A DNA stretch of 64,000 nt, taken from assembly GCA_016194865.1 (NCBI GenBank), contig JACQAT010000005.1, positions 1-64,000 on the forward strand, in the 5' to 3' direction. Numbering within the stretch: position 1 is the first letter of the stretch; each line of letters begins with the position of its first letter. The DNA comes from Chloroflexota bacterium (GTDB taxonomy: Bacteria; Chloroflexota; Limnocylindria; P2-11E). The notes beneath the pieces were generated by a model that saw only the letters and a list, made by a program, of their open reading frames with translations, did not search any database and was not told where the DNA came from. Position numbers and translations under genes: made by a program. Shown here one piece after another: positions 49,857-58,524 of the stretch.

Positions 49857-50846
49857 GTGCCGACTCGGATCATTGGGGGGACATTCGTGACGGACCTGAG
49901 CCAGCGCGCGAAGGCGGTCGTCGACAACGTCGAGCGCGTCATCTTCGGCAAGCACCACGAGGTCGAGCTCGCCCTCGTCGCGCTGCTCTGCCGCGGCCAC
50001 ATCCTCGTCGAGGACGTGCCGGGCACGGGCAAGACCGTCCTCTCGAAGGCCCTCGCTCGCTCGCTCGGCTGCACGTTCCGGCGTATCCAGTTCACGCCGG
50101 ACCTGCTGCCCTCGGACGTGACGGGCGTGTCCATCTATAACCAGCGCACCCAGGAGTTCCAGTTCCGGGCCGGCCCGGTCATGAGCCAGATCGTGCTCGC
50201 GGACGAGATCAATCGCGCGACGCCGAAGACGCAGTCCGCGCTCCTCGAGGCGATGGACGAGCAGCAGGTCACCGTCGACGGCACGACCTATCCGCTGCCC
50301 GACCCGTTCCTCGTCCTCGCGACGCAGAACCCGATCGAGTACGAGGGCACGTTCCCGCTTCCCGAGGCGCAGCTCGACCGCTTCTTCCTCCGCCTCCAGC
50401 TCGGCTATCCGAAGGAGCGCGAGGAGGTCGCGATCCTCGACGCGCAGCGCGTGCAGCACCCGCTCGAGACGATCTCGCAGGTGCTCAGCGCGGACGAGCT
50501 CCTCGACGCGCAGCTCCGCGTGAAGGACATCCACCTCGCCGAGCCCGTGAAGACGTACGTCGTCAGCGTCGTCACCGCGACGCGGTCACATCCCGACGTG
50601 TACCTCGGCGCATCGCCACGCGGCTCGCTCGCGCTCGCCCGCGCCGCGCAGGCGTACGCGGCGATCAACGGACGTGACTACGTCGTGCCCGACGACGTGA
50701 AGGCGCTCGCGGGTCCCGCGCTCGCGCATCGCCTCATCCTCCAGCCGCAGGCGCGGCTCAAGGATCTCGCCGCGACCACCGTCGTCGCCGAGGTGCTCGC
50801 CAGCGTTCCCGTGGAGCACGTCACCACCGCAGCAGCGCGCACCTAG
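49857..50846 (+). CDS. MoxR family AAA+ ATPase
   Basis: [43 protein letters not shown]; start may be GTG about 49887. Confidence 0.92.
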   Translation: MPTRIIGGTFVTDLSQRAKAVVDNVERVIFGKHHEVELALVALLCRGHILVEDVPGTGKTVLSKALARSLGCTFRRIQFTPDLLPSDVTGVSIYNQRTQEFQFRAGPVMSQIVLADEINRATPKTQSALLEAMDEQQVTVDGTTYPLPDPFLVLATQNPIEYEGTFPLPEAQLDRFFLRLQLGYPKEREEVAILDAQRVQHPLETISQVLSADELLDAQLRVKDIHLAEPVKTYVVSVVTATRSHPDVYLGASPRGSLALARAAQAYAAINGRDYVVPDDVKALAGPALAHRLILQPQARLKDLAATTVVAEVLASVPVEHVTTAAART

Positions 50847-50850
50847 GGCC

Positions 50851-52062
50851 ATGCGCCCCTGGCACTTCGCGGTGCTGTGGCTCGCGCTCCTCGTCACCGC
50901 GATCGCGAGCGGGGTGGACCTCCTGTCGTACCTCTCGTACCTGCTGCTCTTCGTCGGCGTGACGATGTGGGTGATCTCGCGGATGACGCTCGAGGGGCTC
51001 TCCGTGAAGCGCGCGCTCGGACAGGCGTACGCGCATCTTGGCGACACCATCGAGCTCACCTACGAGCTTCGCAACGATCACCGCTTCGGCAAGCTGTGGC
51101 TCGAGATCTTCGAAGAGTCGAACTGGCCCGAACCGCTTCCCGGCCGCGTGCTCTCGATCGCCGGCGGCGGCAAGACGCGTCGCTGGAAGGTCCTGGTGAA
51201 GGCCGCGCGCCGCGGGCGGTTCCACCTCGGTCCGATCGTGCTGCGCAGCGGCGACCCGTTCGGCCTCTTCCAGACCGAGCTGCGCGTGCCGTCGAACGCG
51301 CTGGTGCTCGTGTACCCGCGCGTGGCGCAGCTCCCGTTCTGGCAGCTGCCGGGTTCGTTCCTCGAGGGCAACGTCCTCACCGGGCAGCGCTCGCTCCAAT
51401 CGACCTCGATGGTCATGGGCATCCGTCAATACCAGCCCGGTGACGCGGTGAACCGCATCCACTGGCCGTCGTCGGTCCGCCACCGCACGCTCCAGGTGAA
51501 GGAGTTCGAGCTCGACAAGACCGCCGACCTGTGGATCTACCTCGACCTCGAGCGCTACTGGCACCGCGGCCAGGGCGAGGAATCGACCGAGGAGCGCGCG
51601 GTGACCGTCGCCGCGAGCATCGTGCAGAAGGCGCTGCGCCAGCATCGCAACGTGGGTCTCGTCACCACCGGGACCCACGTCGAGGTGTTCCATCCGGACC
51701 GCGGCACCAAGCAGTTCGGCAAGCTGATGCAGTTCCTCGCCGAGGTGTCCGTCGCCGGATCGCGCGGGCTCGCCGAGACGATGATCGAGACGCTCCCGCG
51801 CCTGCGGCGCGGCGCATCGTGCGTGCTCATCACCCCGTCGCTCGACCGCGCGTGGGTGCGCCCCGCCGGCACGTTCCGTGAATCGTCGATCGCGACGCAG
51901 GCCGTCATCGTCGCGCCGCCGGTCGAGACCGACGAGCGCGATCGCGCCAGGCGCCACGCGCTCTTCGGGGAGCTCGCCGTCGCCGGCGTGAAGGCCGCCT
52001 ACCTCTCGCCCGGCTCCGCGGTCGAGGACCTGTTCCACGAAACGGTCGGGCAGACCGCGTAG
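50851..52062 (+). CDS. DUF58 domain protein
   Basis: IRQYQPGDAVNRIHWPSSVRHRTLQVKEFEL. Confidence 0.88.
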   Translation: MRPWHFAVLWLALLVTAIASGVDLLSYLSYLLLFVGVTMWVISRMTLEGLSVKRALGQAYAHLGDTIELTYELRNDHRFGKLWLEIFEESNWPEPLPGRVLSIAGGGKTRRWKVLVKAARRGRFHLGPIVLRSGDPFGLFQTELRVPSNALVLVYPRVAQLPFWQLPGSFLEGNVLTGQRSLQSTSMVMGIRQYQPGDAVNRIHWPSSVRHRTLQVKEFELDKTADLWIYLDLERYWHRGQGEESTEERAVTVAASIVQKALRQHRNVGLVTTGTHVEVFHPDRGTKQFGKLMQFLAEVSVAGSRGLAETMIETLPRLRRGASCVLITPSLDRAWVRPAGTFRESSIATQAVIVAPPVETDERDRARRHALFGELAVAGVKAAYLSPGSAVEDLFHETVGQTA

Positions 52063-54318
52063 ATGATCGCGACGGCGCTGCGCGCGCTGTTCCCGCCCAT
52101 CGCGTGGTCGCGGCTGCGCTTCCGAGGCGGGCTCGTCGCGCTGCCGATCTTCGTCGTGATGCAGCTCGTCTACCCCGCGTCGCTCGAGCAGGCCGAGTGG
52201 GTCGAGGCGACCTCCCAGTTCGCCGGTCTGGCGCTCTTCGCGCTCGCGCTCGGCACGGTCATCGGCAACGGCCGGCTGTCCGCGCGGCGCGCCAGCCTCG
52301 TCGGCGTGGTCAGCGGGGCCCTCGCGGTGTTCCTCTTCACCCTCGGCGTGAGCGACGCGGGTCCGCTGCACGCCCGCGCCGCCGCCCTCGGCATCAGGGT
52401 GAACAACTACCTCACGCAGGTCCTCGCGGGCGAGGCCGCGAGCGATCCGACGGTCTTCATCCTGTTCCTCGGCGCGTCGGTGTGGGCCTCGACGTTCGTC
52501 GGGTCGTTCGCGCTCGCGCGCTCGAAGCGCCTGTGGGACGCGATCCTGCTCTCGGGGTTCTGCCTCGTGGTGAACACGTCCCTGGCGCTCACGTCGCTGC
52601 TGCAGGACCTCGTGGTCTTCACGGTCTGCGTGCTGCTGCTGCTCGTGCGCCTCCACATGGTCACGCTGCAGGAGCGCTGGGCGCGGCAGAACATCGTGCC
52701 GACCGGCGAGATGGACTGGCGGCTGCTGCGCGGCGGCCTCACCTGGACCCTGGTCCTCGTGATCATGGCGGTCGCGACACCGCGCGTCGGCGCGGCCGAG
52801 CTCGTGAACAACGCGTTCGGCTCGTTCGAGGGCCCCTACCACCGCGTCGAGGCCGAGTGGCAGCGCTTCTTTGCCGGCGTCTCCGGACCGAGCCGCCTGC
52901 GCGGCGTGTCGTTCTCGGACTCGATCCGGCTCGGCCAGGCGCCGAACCTCGGCGACCGCGTCGTGCTCAACGTCGACGCCCCGGCGGGCCACTTCTGGCG
53001 CGCCGTCACCTACGACTTCTACACCGGTCAGGGCTGGCGCACGACCGAGCAGGACAAGGCCGACAGGATCGACCCGAGGTACAGCGGCCGCGAGAAGATC
53101 GACGTCACCTTCGACGTCGTCGTCCCGCACGCGAACATCCTGTTCGCGCCGAACGAGCCGACGAAGGTGAACATCCCGTTCCAGTTCCAGACGGGCGAGG
53201 ATCGCAACTACTCGACCTCGCTCCACGCCGTGAACCGCGCGCAGGCCGAGGGCCCGTACACCGTGACGGCGCTCGTCTCGACCGCGGACAAGGTGACGCT
53301 GCGCAAGGCCACGACCGCGTATCCGGCGTACATCAAGACGAAGTACCTCCAGCTGCCCACCAGCCTGCCGCAGCGCGTGAAGGACAAGGCGCACACGATC
53401 GCCGACGGCAAGGCGACGCCGTACGACAAGGCCGAGGCGCTCGAGACCTACCTGCGCCAGAACTACAAGTACTCGACCGTCGTCCGCGCGCCGCCCGCGG
53501 GCCGCGACCCGGTCGACTACTTCCTCTTCGACCTCAAGGAGGACTTCTGCGAGTACTTCGCGTCGTCCATGACCGTGATGCTGCGCGAGCTCGGCATCCC
53601 GGCGCGCATGGTCGAGGGCTTCTCGACGGGCACGTTCGATCCGGAGCAGGGCCGCTACATCGTGCGCGAGCTCAACGCGCACGCGTGGGTCGAGGCCTAC
53701 TTCCCGCAGTACGGCTGGATCGAGTTCGAGCCCACGCCGTCGGAGACGGTGTTCCCGCGCGTCGAGGACGTCACGTTGATCAACGACGGGAGCGCCGTGG
53801 TCGGTGAGAACGGTGCGGTCCGCGACGCCAACGACCCGGACGCGCTCGGGCGCGACGAGAAAGAGGGCGCGGGCCCGGACGGCAGCGACAGCAGCTTCGC
53901 CGGCGGCGTGCTGAACGTGGTGCGGGAGATCGACCCGCGCCCGGCCATCGCCGCGGTGCTGCTGCTCCTGCTCGGCCTGCTCGCGGCGTACGCGCGCTTC
54001 GAGCTGCGCTTCCGGGATCTCGCGCCGATCGACCGGGCATGGGCGAAGACGCGGCTGCTCGGCTCCTACCTCGGCCATGCCCCGGCCGCGTCGCAGACCA
54101 CCTACGAGTACGCCGACTCTCTCGGTCGCGCCGTGCCGGATGCGCACGGCCCGCTGCGCGACATCGCGCACGCGCGGGTCGTGGACCGCTACTCGAGGTC
54201 GGGCGTGACCGACGTCGAGCTCGACGCCGTGGAGAACGCCTGGGGCCGCGTCGCCCGGGCGCTCATCGCGCTCGTGCCGCAGCGGATCGTGCGGGCCATC
54301 GCGCGCTTCGTCCACTGA
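52063..54318 (+). CDS. Transglutaminase-like TgpA-type membrane protein
   Basis: N-terminal TM helices; DFCEYFASSMTVMLRELGIPARMVEGFSTG...ELNAHAWVEAYFPQYGWIEFEPTP. Confidence 0.9.
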   Translation: MIATALRALFPPIAWSRLRFRGGLVALPIFVVMQLVYPASLEQAEWVEATSQFAGLALFALALGTVIGNGRLSARRASLVGVVSGALAVFLFTLGVSDAGPLHARAAALGIRVNNYLTQVLAGEAASDPTVFILFLGASVWASTFVGSFALARSKRLWDAILLSGFCLVVNTSLALTSLLQDLVVFTVCVLLLLVRLHMVTLQERWARQNIVPTGEMDWRLLRGGLTWTLVLVIMAVATPRVGAAELVNNAFGSFEGPYHRVEAEWQRFFAGVSGPSRLRGVSFSDSIRLGQAPNLGDRVVLNVDAPAGHFWRAVTYDFYTGQGWRTTEQDKADRIDPRYSGREKIDVTFDVVVPHANILFAPNEPTKVNIPFQFQTGEDRNYSTSLHAVNRAQAEGPYTVTALVSTADKVTLRKATTAYPAYIKTKYLQLPTSLPQRVKDKAHTIADGKATPYDKAEALETYLRQNYKYSTVVRAPPAGRDPVDYFLFDLKEDFCEYFASSMTVMLRELGIPARMVEGFSTGTFDPEQGRYIVRELNAHAWVEAYFPQYGWIEFEPTPSETVFPRVEDVTLINDGSAVVGENGAVRDANDPDALGRDEKEGAGPDGSDSSFAGGVLNVVREIDPRPAIAAVLLLLLGLLAAYARFELRFRDLAPIDRAWAKTRLLGSYLGHAPAASQTTYEYADSLGRAVPDAHGPLRDIAHARVVDRYSRSGVTDVELDAVENAWGRVARALIALVPQRIVRAIARFVH

Positions 54319-54794
54319 GCGGGCCCGACCACCCGAACATCGAGCGCGTCCGCGCTCACGCGAGCGCCTGCGGCGTCGAGCTCCCGGTCAAGCGCTTCAG
54401 CGGGACGACGCGGACCGCCGAGGACGCCGCGCGCGAGATCGGCTGCGGCGTCGCGGAGATCGTGAAGTCGCTCGTGTTCGTCGCCGACGGGTCGCCGGTC
54501 GTCGTGTGCTGCTCGGGCGCCCAGCGCGTCGACGAGCAGCGTCTCGCTGCAGCGCTCGGCGCGTCGCGCGTGCGGCGCTCGACCGCCGACGAGGCGAAGG
54601 ACGCGACCGGCTTCCCGATCGGCGGCATCCCACCATTCGCCCACGCGACGCCGTGCCGCGTGCTCGTCGATCGTGGGCTGCTGGCGTACGAGACCGTGTG
54701 GGCCGCCGCCGGCCTGCATGACGCCGTGTTCCCGATCGCGCCGGCCGAGCTCGTGCGGCTGGCCGGCGCGACGCTCGCCGACGTCGCGGTCTGA
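54315..54794 (+). CDS. YbaK/EbsC family aminoacyl-tRNA deacylase
   Basis: AAREIGCGVAEIVKSLVFVADGSPVVVCCSGAQRVDEQRL...ATGFPIGGIPPFAH; only CTG fits as start. Confidence 0.82.
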   Translation: MSGPDHPNIERVRAHASACGVELPVKRFSGTTRTAEDAAREIGCGVAEIVKSLVFVADGSPVVVCCSGAQRVDEQRLAAALGASRVRRSTADEAKDATGFPIGGIPPFAHATPCRVLVDRGLLAYETVWAAAGLHDAVFPIAPAELVRLAGATLADVAV

Positions 54795-55723
54795 TGCGCG
54801 TCTTCGTCACCGGCGCGGCCGGCTTCGTCATGGGCGCCGTCGCGCGCGAGCTGCGCGCGCGTGGCGACGCGGTGGTCGCGCTGGTCCGCGATCCGGATAG
54901 GGCGGTCCGGCTGCGCGAGCTGGGCTGCGAGCTGGTGGTCGGCGACCTCGCCGCTCAGGCCGCGCTCGAGCGTGGCCTGAGCGGCGCGGCCGCGGCGATC
55001 CACGGCGCGGCGATCTACGAGGTCGGCATCTCGCGAGCGCGCCGATCAGCGTTGTTCGAGTCGAACGTGCGCGGCACCGAGCGCGTGCTGAGCGCCGCGC
55101 TCGCCGCGCGCGTCCCGAAGGTCGTGTACGTCTCGAGCGTCGTCGTGTTGGGCGACACGCACGGCAAGATCGTCGACGAGGCATATCGGCGCGATCCCGG
55201 CTACACGTCGTACTACGACGAGACCAAGCATCGCGCGCACGAGATCGCGCTGCGCTTCATCGAGCGCGGCCTGCCCTGCGTGATCGTCCAGCCCGGCCAG
55301 GTCTACGGCCCGGGCGATCACTCCGGCATCGGCGGCGTGCTCCACGACGCGAGCCGCGGCCGGCTGCCGGCGATCGTCTTCGCGGATCTCGGCCTGGACT
55401 TCGTCCACGTCGACGACGTCGCGGACGGCATCCTGCTCGCGCTCGATCGCGGTCGTGTCGGGGAGTCATTCGTGCTCGGCGGCGAGAACGCGACCGTGCG
55501 TGACGCGCTGCGGACCCTCGCGCGCGTGACCGGCCATCGCGCGCCGCGGATCGAGATACCGGCCGCGCCGCTCCGCGCCCTCGCCCCGTTCAGCTCGCGC
55601 CTGCGCGAGATCCTCTCATCCGCCGATGGCGTGACGTTCTGGGCGAGAGATGACAAGGCGAGACAGGAGCTCGGCTACGCGCCGCGCGATCTCGAGACAG
55701 GACTGCGCCAGACGTATCACTAG
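54794..55723 (+). CDS. NAD-dependent epimerase/dehydratase (extended SDR)
   Basis: VFVTGAAGFVMGAVARELRARGD; YYDETKHRAHE. Confidence 0.88.
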   Translation: MRVFVTGAAGFVMGAVARELRARGDAVVALVRDPDRAVRLRELGCELVVGDLAAQAALERGLSGAAAAIHGAAIYEVGISRARRSALFESNVRGTERVLSAALAARVPKVVYVSSVVVLGDTHGKIVDEAYRRDPGYTSYYDETKHRAHEIALRFIERGLPCVIVQPGQVYGPGDHSGIGGVLHDASRGRLPAIVFADLGLDFVHVDDVADGILLALDRGRVGESFVLGGENATVRDALRTLARVTGHRAPRIEIPAAPLRALAPFSSRLREILSSADGVTFWARDDKARQELGYAPRDLETGLRQTYH

Positions 55724-55758
55724 GGGCGGCGCCGGATCGGTATACACGCGGTCGCACG

Positions 55759-56649
55759 CTAGTGGCGGGGTGACGTCGGTCCTTCCCGGAGGAGGTCTAC
55801 GACCGCGTCCGACATCTGTTGGCCCGCGAGATCCTCGTAGTGGGAGAACGCGGGCGACGGATTGACCTCGAAGCAGTAAGGGGCGCCGTCGGCCCGGAAC
55901 TTCAGGTCGAGCCCCGCGATCATCAGGCCGAGCTCAGCCGCCAGATGTCGACAGGCGTCCGCAACAGTGCTGTCAAGCTCATGTGGCGCGTAGCGCACGT
56001 GCGAACCGTAGCGCTGCGCATATCGATAGTCGATCGTATCGGTCTCGATCGCGGTCGCGAAGACGTCGCGACCGATGACGTGGACGCGCACATTCAACCC
56101 CTCGACGAATTCTTGGAACTGCACCGGCGACCATCGAACTCGGCTCAGATCCGCGTCTCTCGTCAGTTCGGTCACGATCGAGCGCACCGAGCTGATCGAC
56201 TTGAACACCACCCGTGCGTGCTCACGAGCGAAGGCACGCACGCGGTCGGGGTCATTCGTTATCAGCGTGTCCGGCACGAGAAATCCCGCACGCGCGATCA
56301 CCTGCAGCTGCCCAGGTTTCGAGTAGTTGGTTGCCATGAGCGAAGGTCGGTTCACGACCAGAGCACCGGTGACTTCGAGCCAATCGGTGATCCGATCCAC
56401 GAACCGTTGCGCGGCATGGTCCGTTGGTACCGGACGCTCGAGCCGCGCGTACGCGGCAGAGCGCTCCCCCAGCGGGAACGCAGCACCATCCAGCACCAGA
56501 CACGCGTGGTCTGGTCCGTCGCCCTCCAGCCAGGCCCGGTCCGCAGGCTCATCCTGATCCGCGAAGACGAAGGGAACAGATGCATCCTTGAGTGCCCGCG
56601 CGGTAGCCCGTACAGGGCCATCGCGGCCGCTGCCGAAGAGGAATATCAC
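55759..56649 (-). CDS. RimK/MvdD-type ATP-grasp ligase (candidate RiPP-modifying enzyme)
   Basis: ARVVFKSISSVRS...VQFQEFVEGLNVRVHVIGRDVFATAIETDTIDYR...GLDLKFRADGAPYCFEVNPSPAFSHYEDLAGQQMSDAVVDLL; GTG start in a GTGA overlap with the upstream gene. Confidence 0.82.
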   Translation of the reverse strand: MIFLFGSGRDGPVRATARALKDASVPFVFADQDEPADRAWLEGDGPDHACLVLDGAAFPLGERSAAYARLERPVPTDHAAQRFVDRITDWLEVTGALVVNRPSLMATNYSKPGQLQVIARAGFLVPDTLITNDPDRVRAFAREHARVVFKSISSVRSIVTELTRDADLSRVRWSPVQFQEFVEGLNVRVHVIGRDVFATAIETDTIDYRYAQRYGSHVRYAPHELDSTVADACRHLAAELGLMIAGLDLKFRADGAPYCFEVNPSPAFSHYEDLAGQQMSDAVVDLLREGPTSPRH

Positions 56650-57347
56650 GATGCCGTTCGGGCGAGCTCGCGAAGGCGGGCCAGGAGCGCGTCTCCGCCA
56701 AGACGAAGGTCGGCGTCCAGCGACGCATCGGTGAATGTCCATCCCTCGGTACCGGCCACGAGTCGGATCTCGACGAGTTCGGTCTGCGTACGTTGGCAGA
56801 GCGCCCGCGCAGCGTCTCGAAGCTCGGCGGGCAACTCGACTCCCACGGACTCGCCGTAGAGCAGCAGCGCGTACATCGTGGGCCGTTCCTCGGTGACCTC
56901 GATCCCGGCGTCCCATGGGTCGCGCGTCTCGAAGCCTGCACGCCGCGCGAGCGTTCGCCACTGCGCCGGCGAGCGATACGGGCCGCGCGGCCCGGAGCCG
57001 ACAGGTCGGTTGAGCACGGGCCCTGGCAGGCAGTTCATCCAGCTCGCGAAGAGCGCGAGCGATTCCTCGTACGCATACTCGCGGTCGTCCTCAGTCGCAA
57101 GCGGCTGTGAGGGTGGGTGGTGGCGGTTCAGCACCAGACCGACGGTCTGCTCGGTGAGGTTCCGCCCGTCGGCGAGCTCGATGGTGAACGCATTCCGTTC
57201 GCCCGCGACCGTGTGCTCGATACGCAGAGCGCTTGCGAGCTCCCCTGAGCCCACGAGGTCGATGTCCGTGCCCATGGCTCGAAGCCGAAGATAGGCCCAC
57301 AGAGCGCTCTCGTCTCGACTGTCGCAGATCACCAGAGCGCGGCGCAT
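56646..57347 (-). CDS. Uncharacterised partner protein (pre-ATP-grasp-like, no evident catalytic core)
   Basis: MRRALVICDSRDESALWAYLRLRAMG...VGLVLNRHHPPSQ...YAYEESLALFASWMNCLPGPVLNRPVG...TDASLDADLRLGGDALLARLRELA. Confidence 0.7.
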   Translation of the reverse strand: MRRALVICDSRDESALWAYLRLRAMGTDIDLVGSGELASALRIEHTVAGERNAFTIELADGRNLTEQTVGLVLNRHHPPSQPLATEDDREYAYEESLALFASWMNCLPGPVLNRPVGSGPRGPYRSPAQWRTLARRAGFETRDPWDAGIEVTEERPTMYALLLYGESVGVELPAELRDAARALCQRTQTELVEIRLVAGTEGWTFTDASLDADLRLGGDALLARLRELARTAS

Positions 57348-57369
57348 CCCAGAACCGCGACGCTTGCTA

Positions 57370-58062
57370 CTACGCGCTCGTGTCCCGCGCGTCCTTCCGC
57401 AGCCGGGCCGACTCATCGCGATCCCGCAGCTCGGCCGCCACCGCGAGCAATGCGGCGCTGCTCGGATCCGCAGGCGTAGGTCCGACCCGCGGCCGCAACG
57501 TCGCGTCTATGAAGTGACGCAATTCGCCGCGCGCACTCGGCGTGTCGCCATCCTTGCCCTTGTCGCTGCTGTCCTTCGTGCTGTCCTTCGTCTTATGCGG
57601 GCCCTCGGTCGGGTCCTTGTCGGCGGAGTCCTTGTCGTCCTTGCTCGCCTTCGTGCGAAGCGCGCCTTGTTCACGCGGTCCTTTTTCGTCTGGCTTATCG
57701 CCAGGCTTGTCACGGGACTTGTCGTCAGGTTTATCCCAACTGTCGAGCTTGTCGCCCGGTTTCTCTTTGTCCTTGTCAGTCTTATCCCCGGGCTTCTCGA
57801 ATGGCTTCTCCGGCCTCGCGCTCGCGAACGGGAGCTCCGCCGCCTCACGCTCCTTGGGCTTGTCTCCGTCCTTCGTCTTGTGCGGACCCTCGCTCGGGTC
57901 CTTTGGGCCTGGATCCGTGATCGGCCGTGGAGGCTGTTCTCGCGCTTTCTCCGATACCTTGTCTCCGTCCTTCGTCTTGGGCGGACTTTCCCGCGGATCC
58001 TTGGGTGGATCCTCACGGCCCTTCTCGTGCGGCACCTTGGCAAACCGAGCCTGGCTGGCCAT
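57370..58062 (-). CDS. Repeat-rich hydrophilic protein, candidate multi-core RiPP precursor
   Basis: 230 aa, K/D/E/P-rich; three DPxExPxKTKDxxK repeats and four (E/D)KP(G/D)DK units; AAAGGA upstream of the ATG; ends 22 nt before the partner gene. Confidence 0.7.
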   Translation of the reverse strand: MASQARFAKVPHEKGREDPPKDPRESPPKTKDGDKVSEKAREQPPRPITDPGPKDPSEGPHKTKDGDKPKEREAAELPFASARPEKPFEKPGDKTDKDKEKPGDKLDSWDKPDDKSRDKPGDKPDEKGPREQGALRTKASKDDKDSADKDPTEGPHKTKDSTKDSSDKGKDGDTPSARGELRHFIDATLRPRVGPTPADPSSAALLAVAAELRDRDESARLRKDARDTSA

Positions 58063-58180
58063 CTCTGATCCTTTCCCGGCGCTGGCGCGCCCGAAACCCA
58101 CGCGCAAAGGGGTGGGCTTGACCGCTACGTCGTGAGCACCGAGGACAATAGGACCAGCGTCAAGTTCAACGTAGCGAGAG

Positions 58181-58501
58181 CTACGGTCGCTCCTCCTCGT
58201 CGTCGCCGTCGTCGTCGGACTCGAACTCGTCGGAGTAGAAGCCGAGCTCCTCGCCCTTGAACACCGTGACCAGGAAGTCCTCGCGCTCGGGGTCGTGCGT
58301 CTGCACGAGCTCCTCGTCGAGCTGGTCGATCAGCTGCTGGAGCTCGTCGTCCTGGAGGTCCACCTCGAGGAGCAGCGTCGCATTGACCTCGAAGCGGCCG
58401 TAATGCAGGTCCACGCGGCCGATGCGGCGCGCGCCGCCGTAGATGGCGAACACCTCGCTCGCCTCGGTGCGGACCGCGCGCTCGAACCTCGCTGCTTCCA
58501 T
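58181..58501 (-). CDS. Hypothetical acidic protein
   Basis: 106 aa ending EFESDDDGDDEEERP. Confidence 0.65.
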   Translation of the reverse strand: MEAARFERAVRTEASEVFAIYGGARRIGRVDLHYGRFEVNATLLLEVDLQDDELQQLIDQLDEELVQTHDPEREDFLVTVFKGEELGFYSDEFESDDDGDDEEERP

Positions 58502-58524
58502 GAGGGCTGGACTCTACACGCCCG

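Noticed and set aside
47946-50534. 862-aa minus-strand ORF
   Set aside because: Antisense to ftsW, pbp and moxR; compositional artefact.
50821-54315. 1164-aa minus-strand ORF
   Set aside because: Antisense to DUF58 and TgpA with clear motifs; Arg/Asp/Glu/His-rich, a typical artefact of high-GC third positions.
57570-58000. Regularly recurring DNA repeats that could suggest a CRISPR array
   Set aside because: Spacing is irregular (about 99 and 285 nt), units are imperfect and lie in a coding frame; no cas genes.
57542-58135. Plus-strand Ser/Leu-rich ORF with repeats
   Set aside because: Mirror of the K/D/P-rich precursor on the minus strand, which has an SD and operon context; the plus-strand reading is low complexity without a signal.
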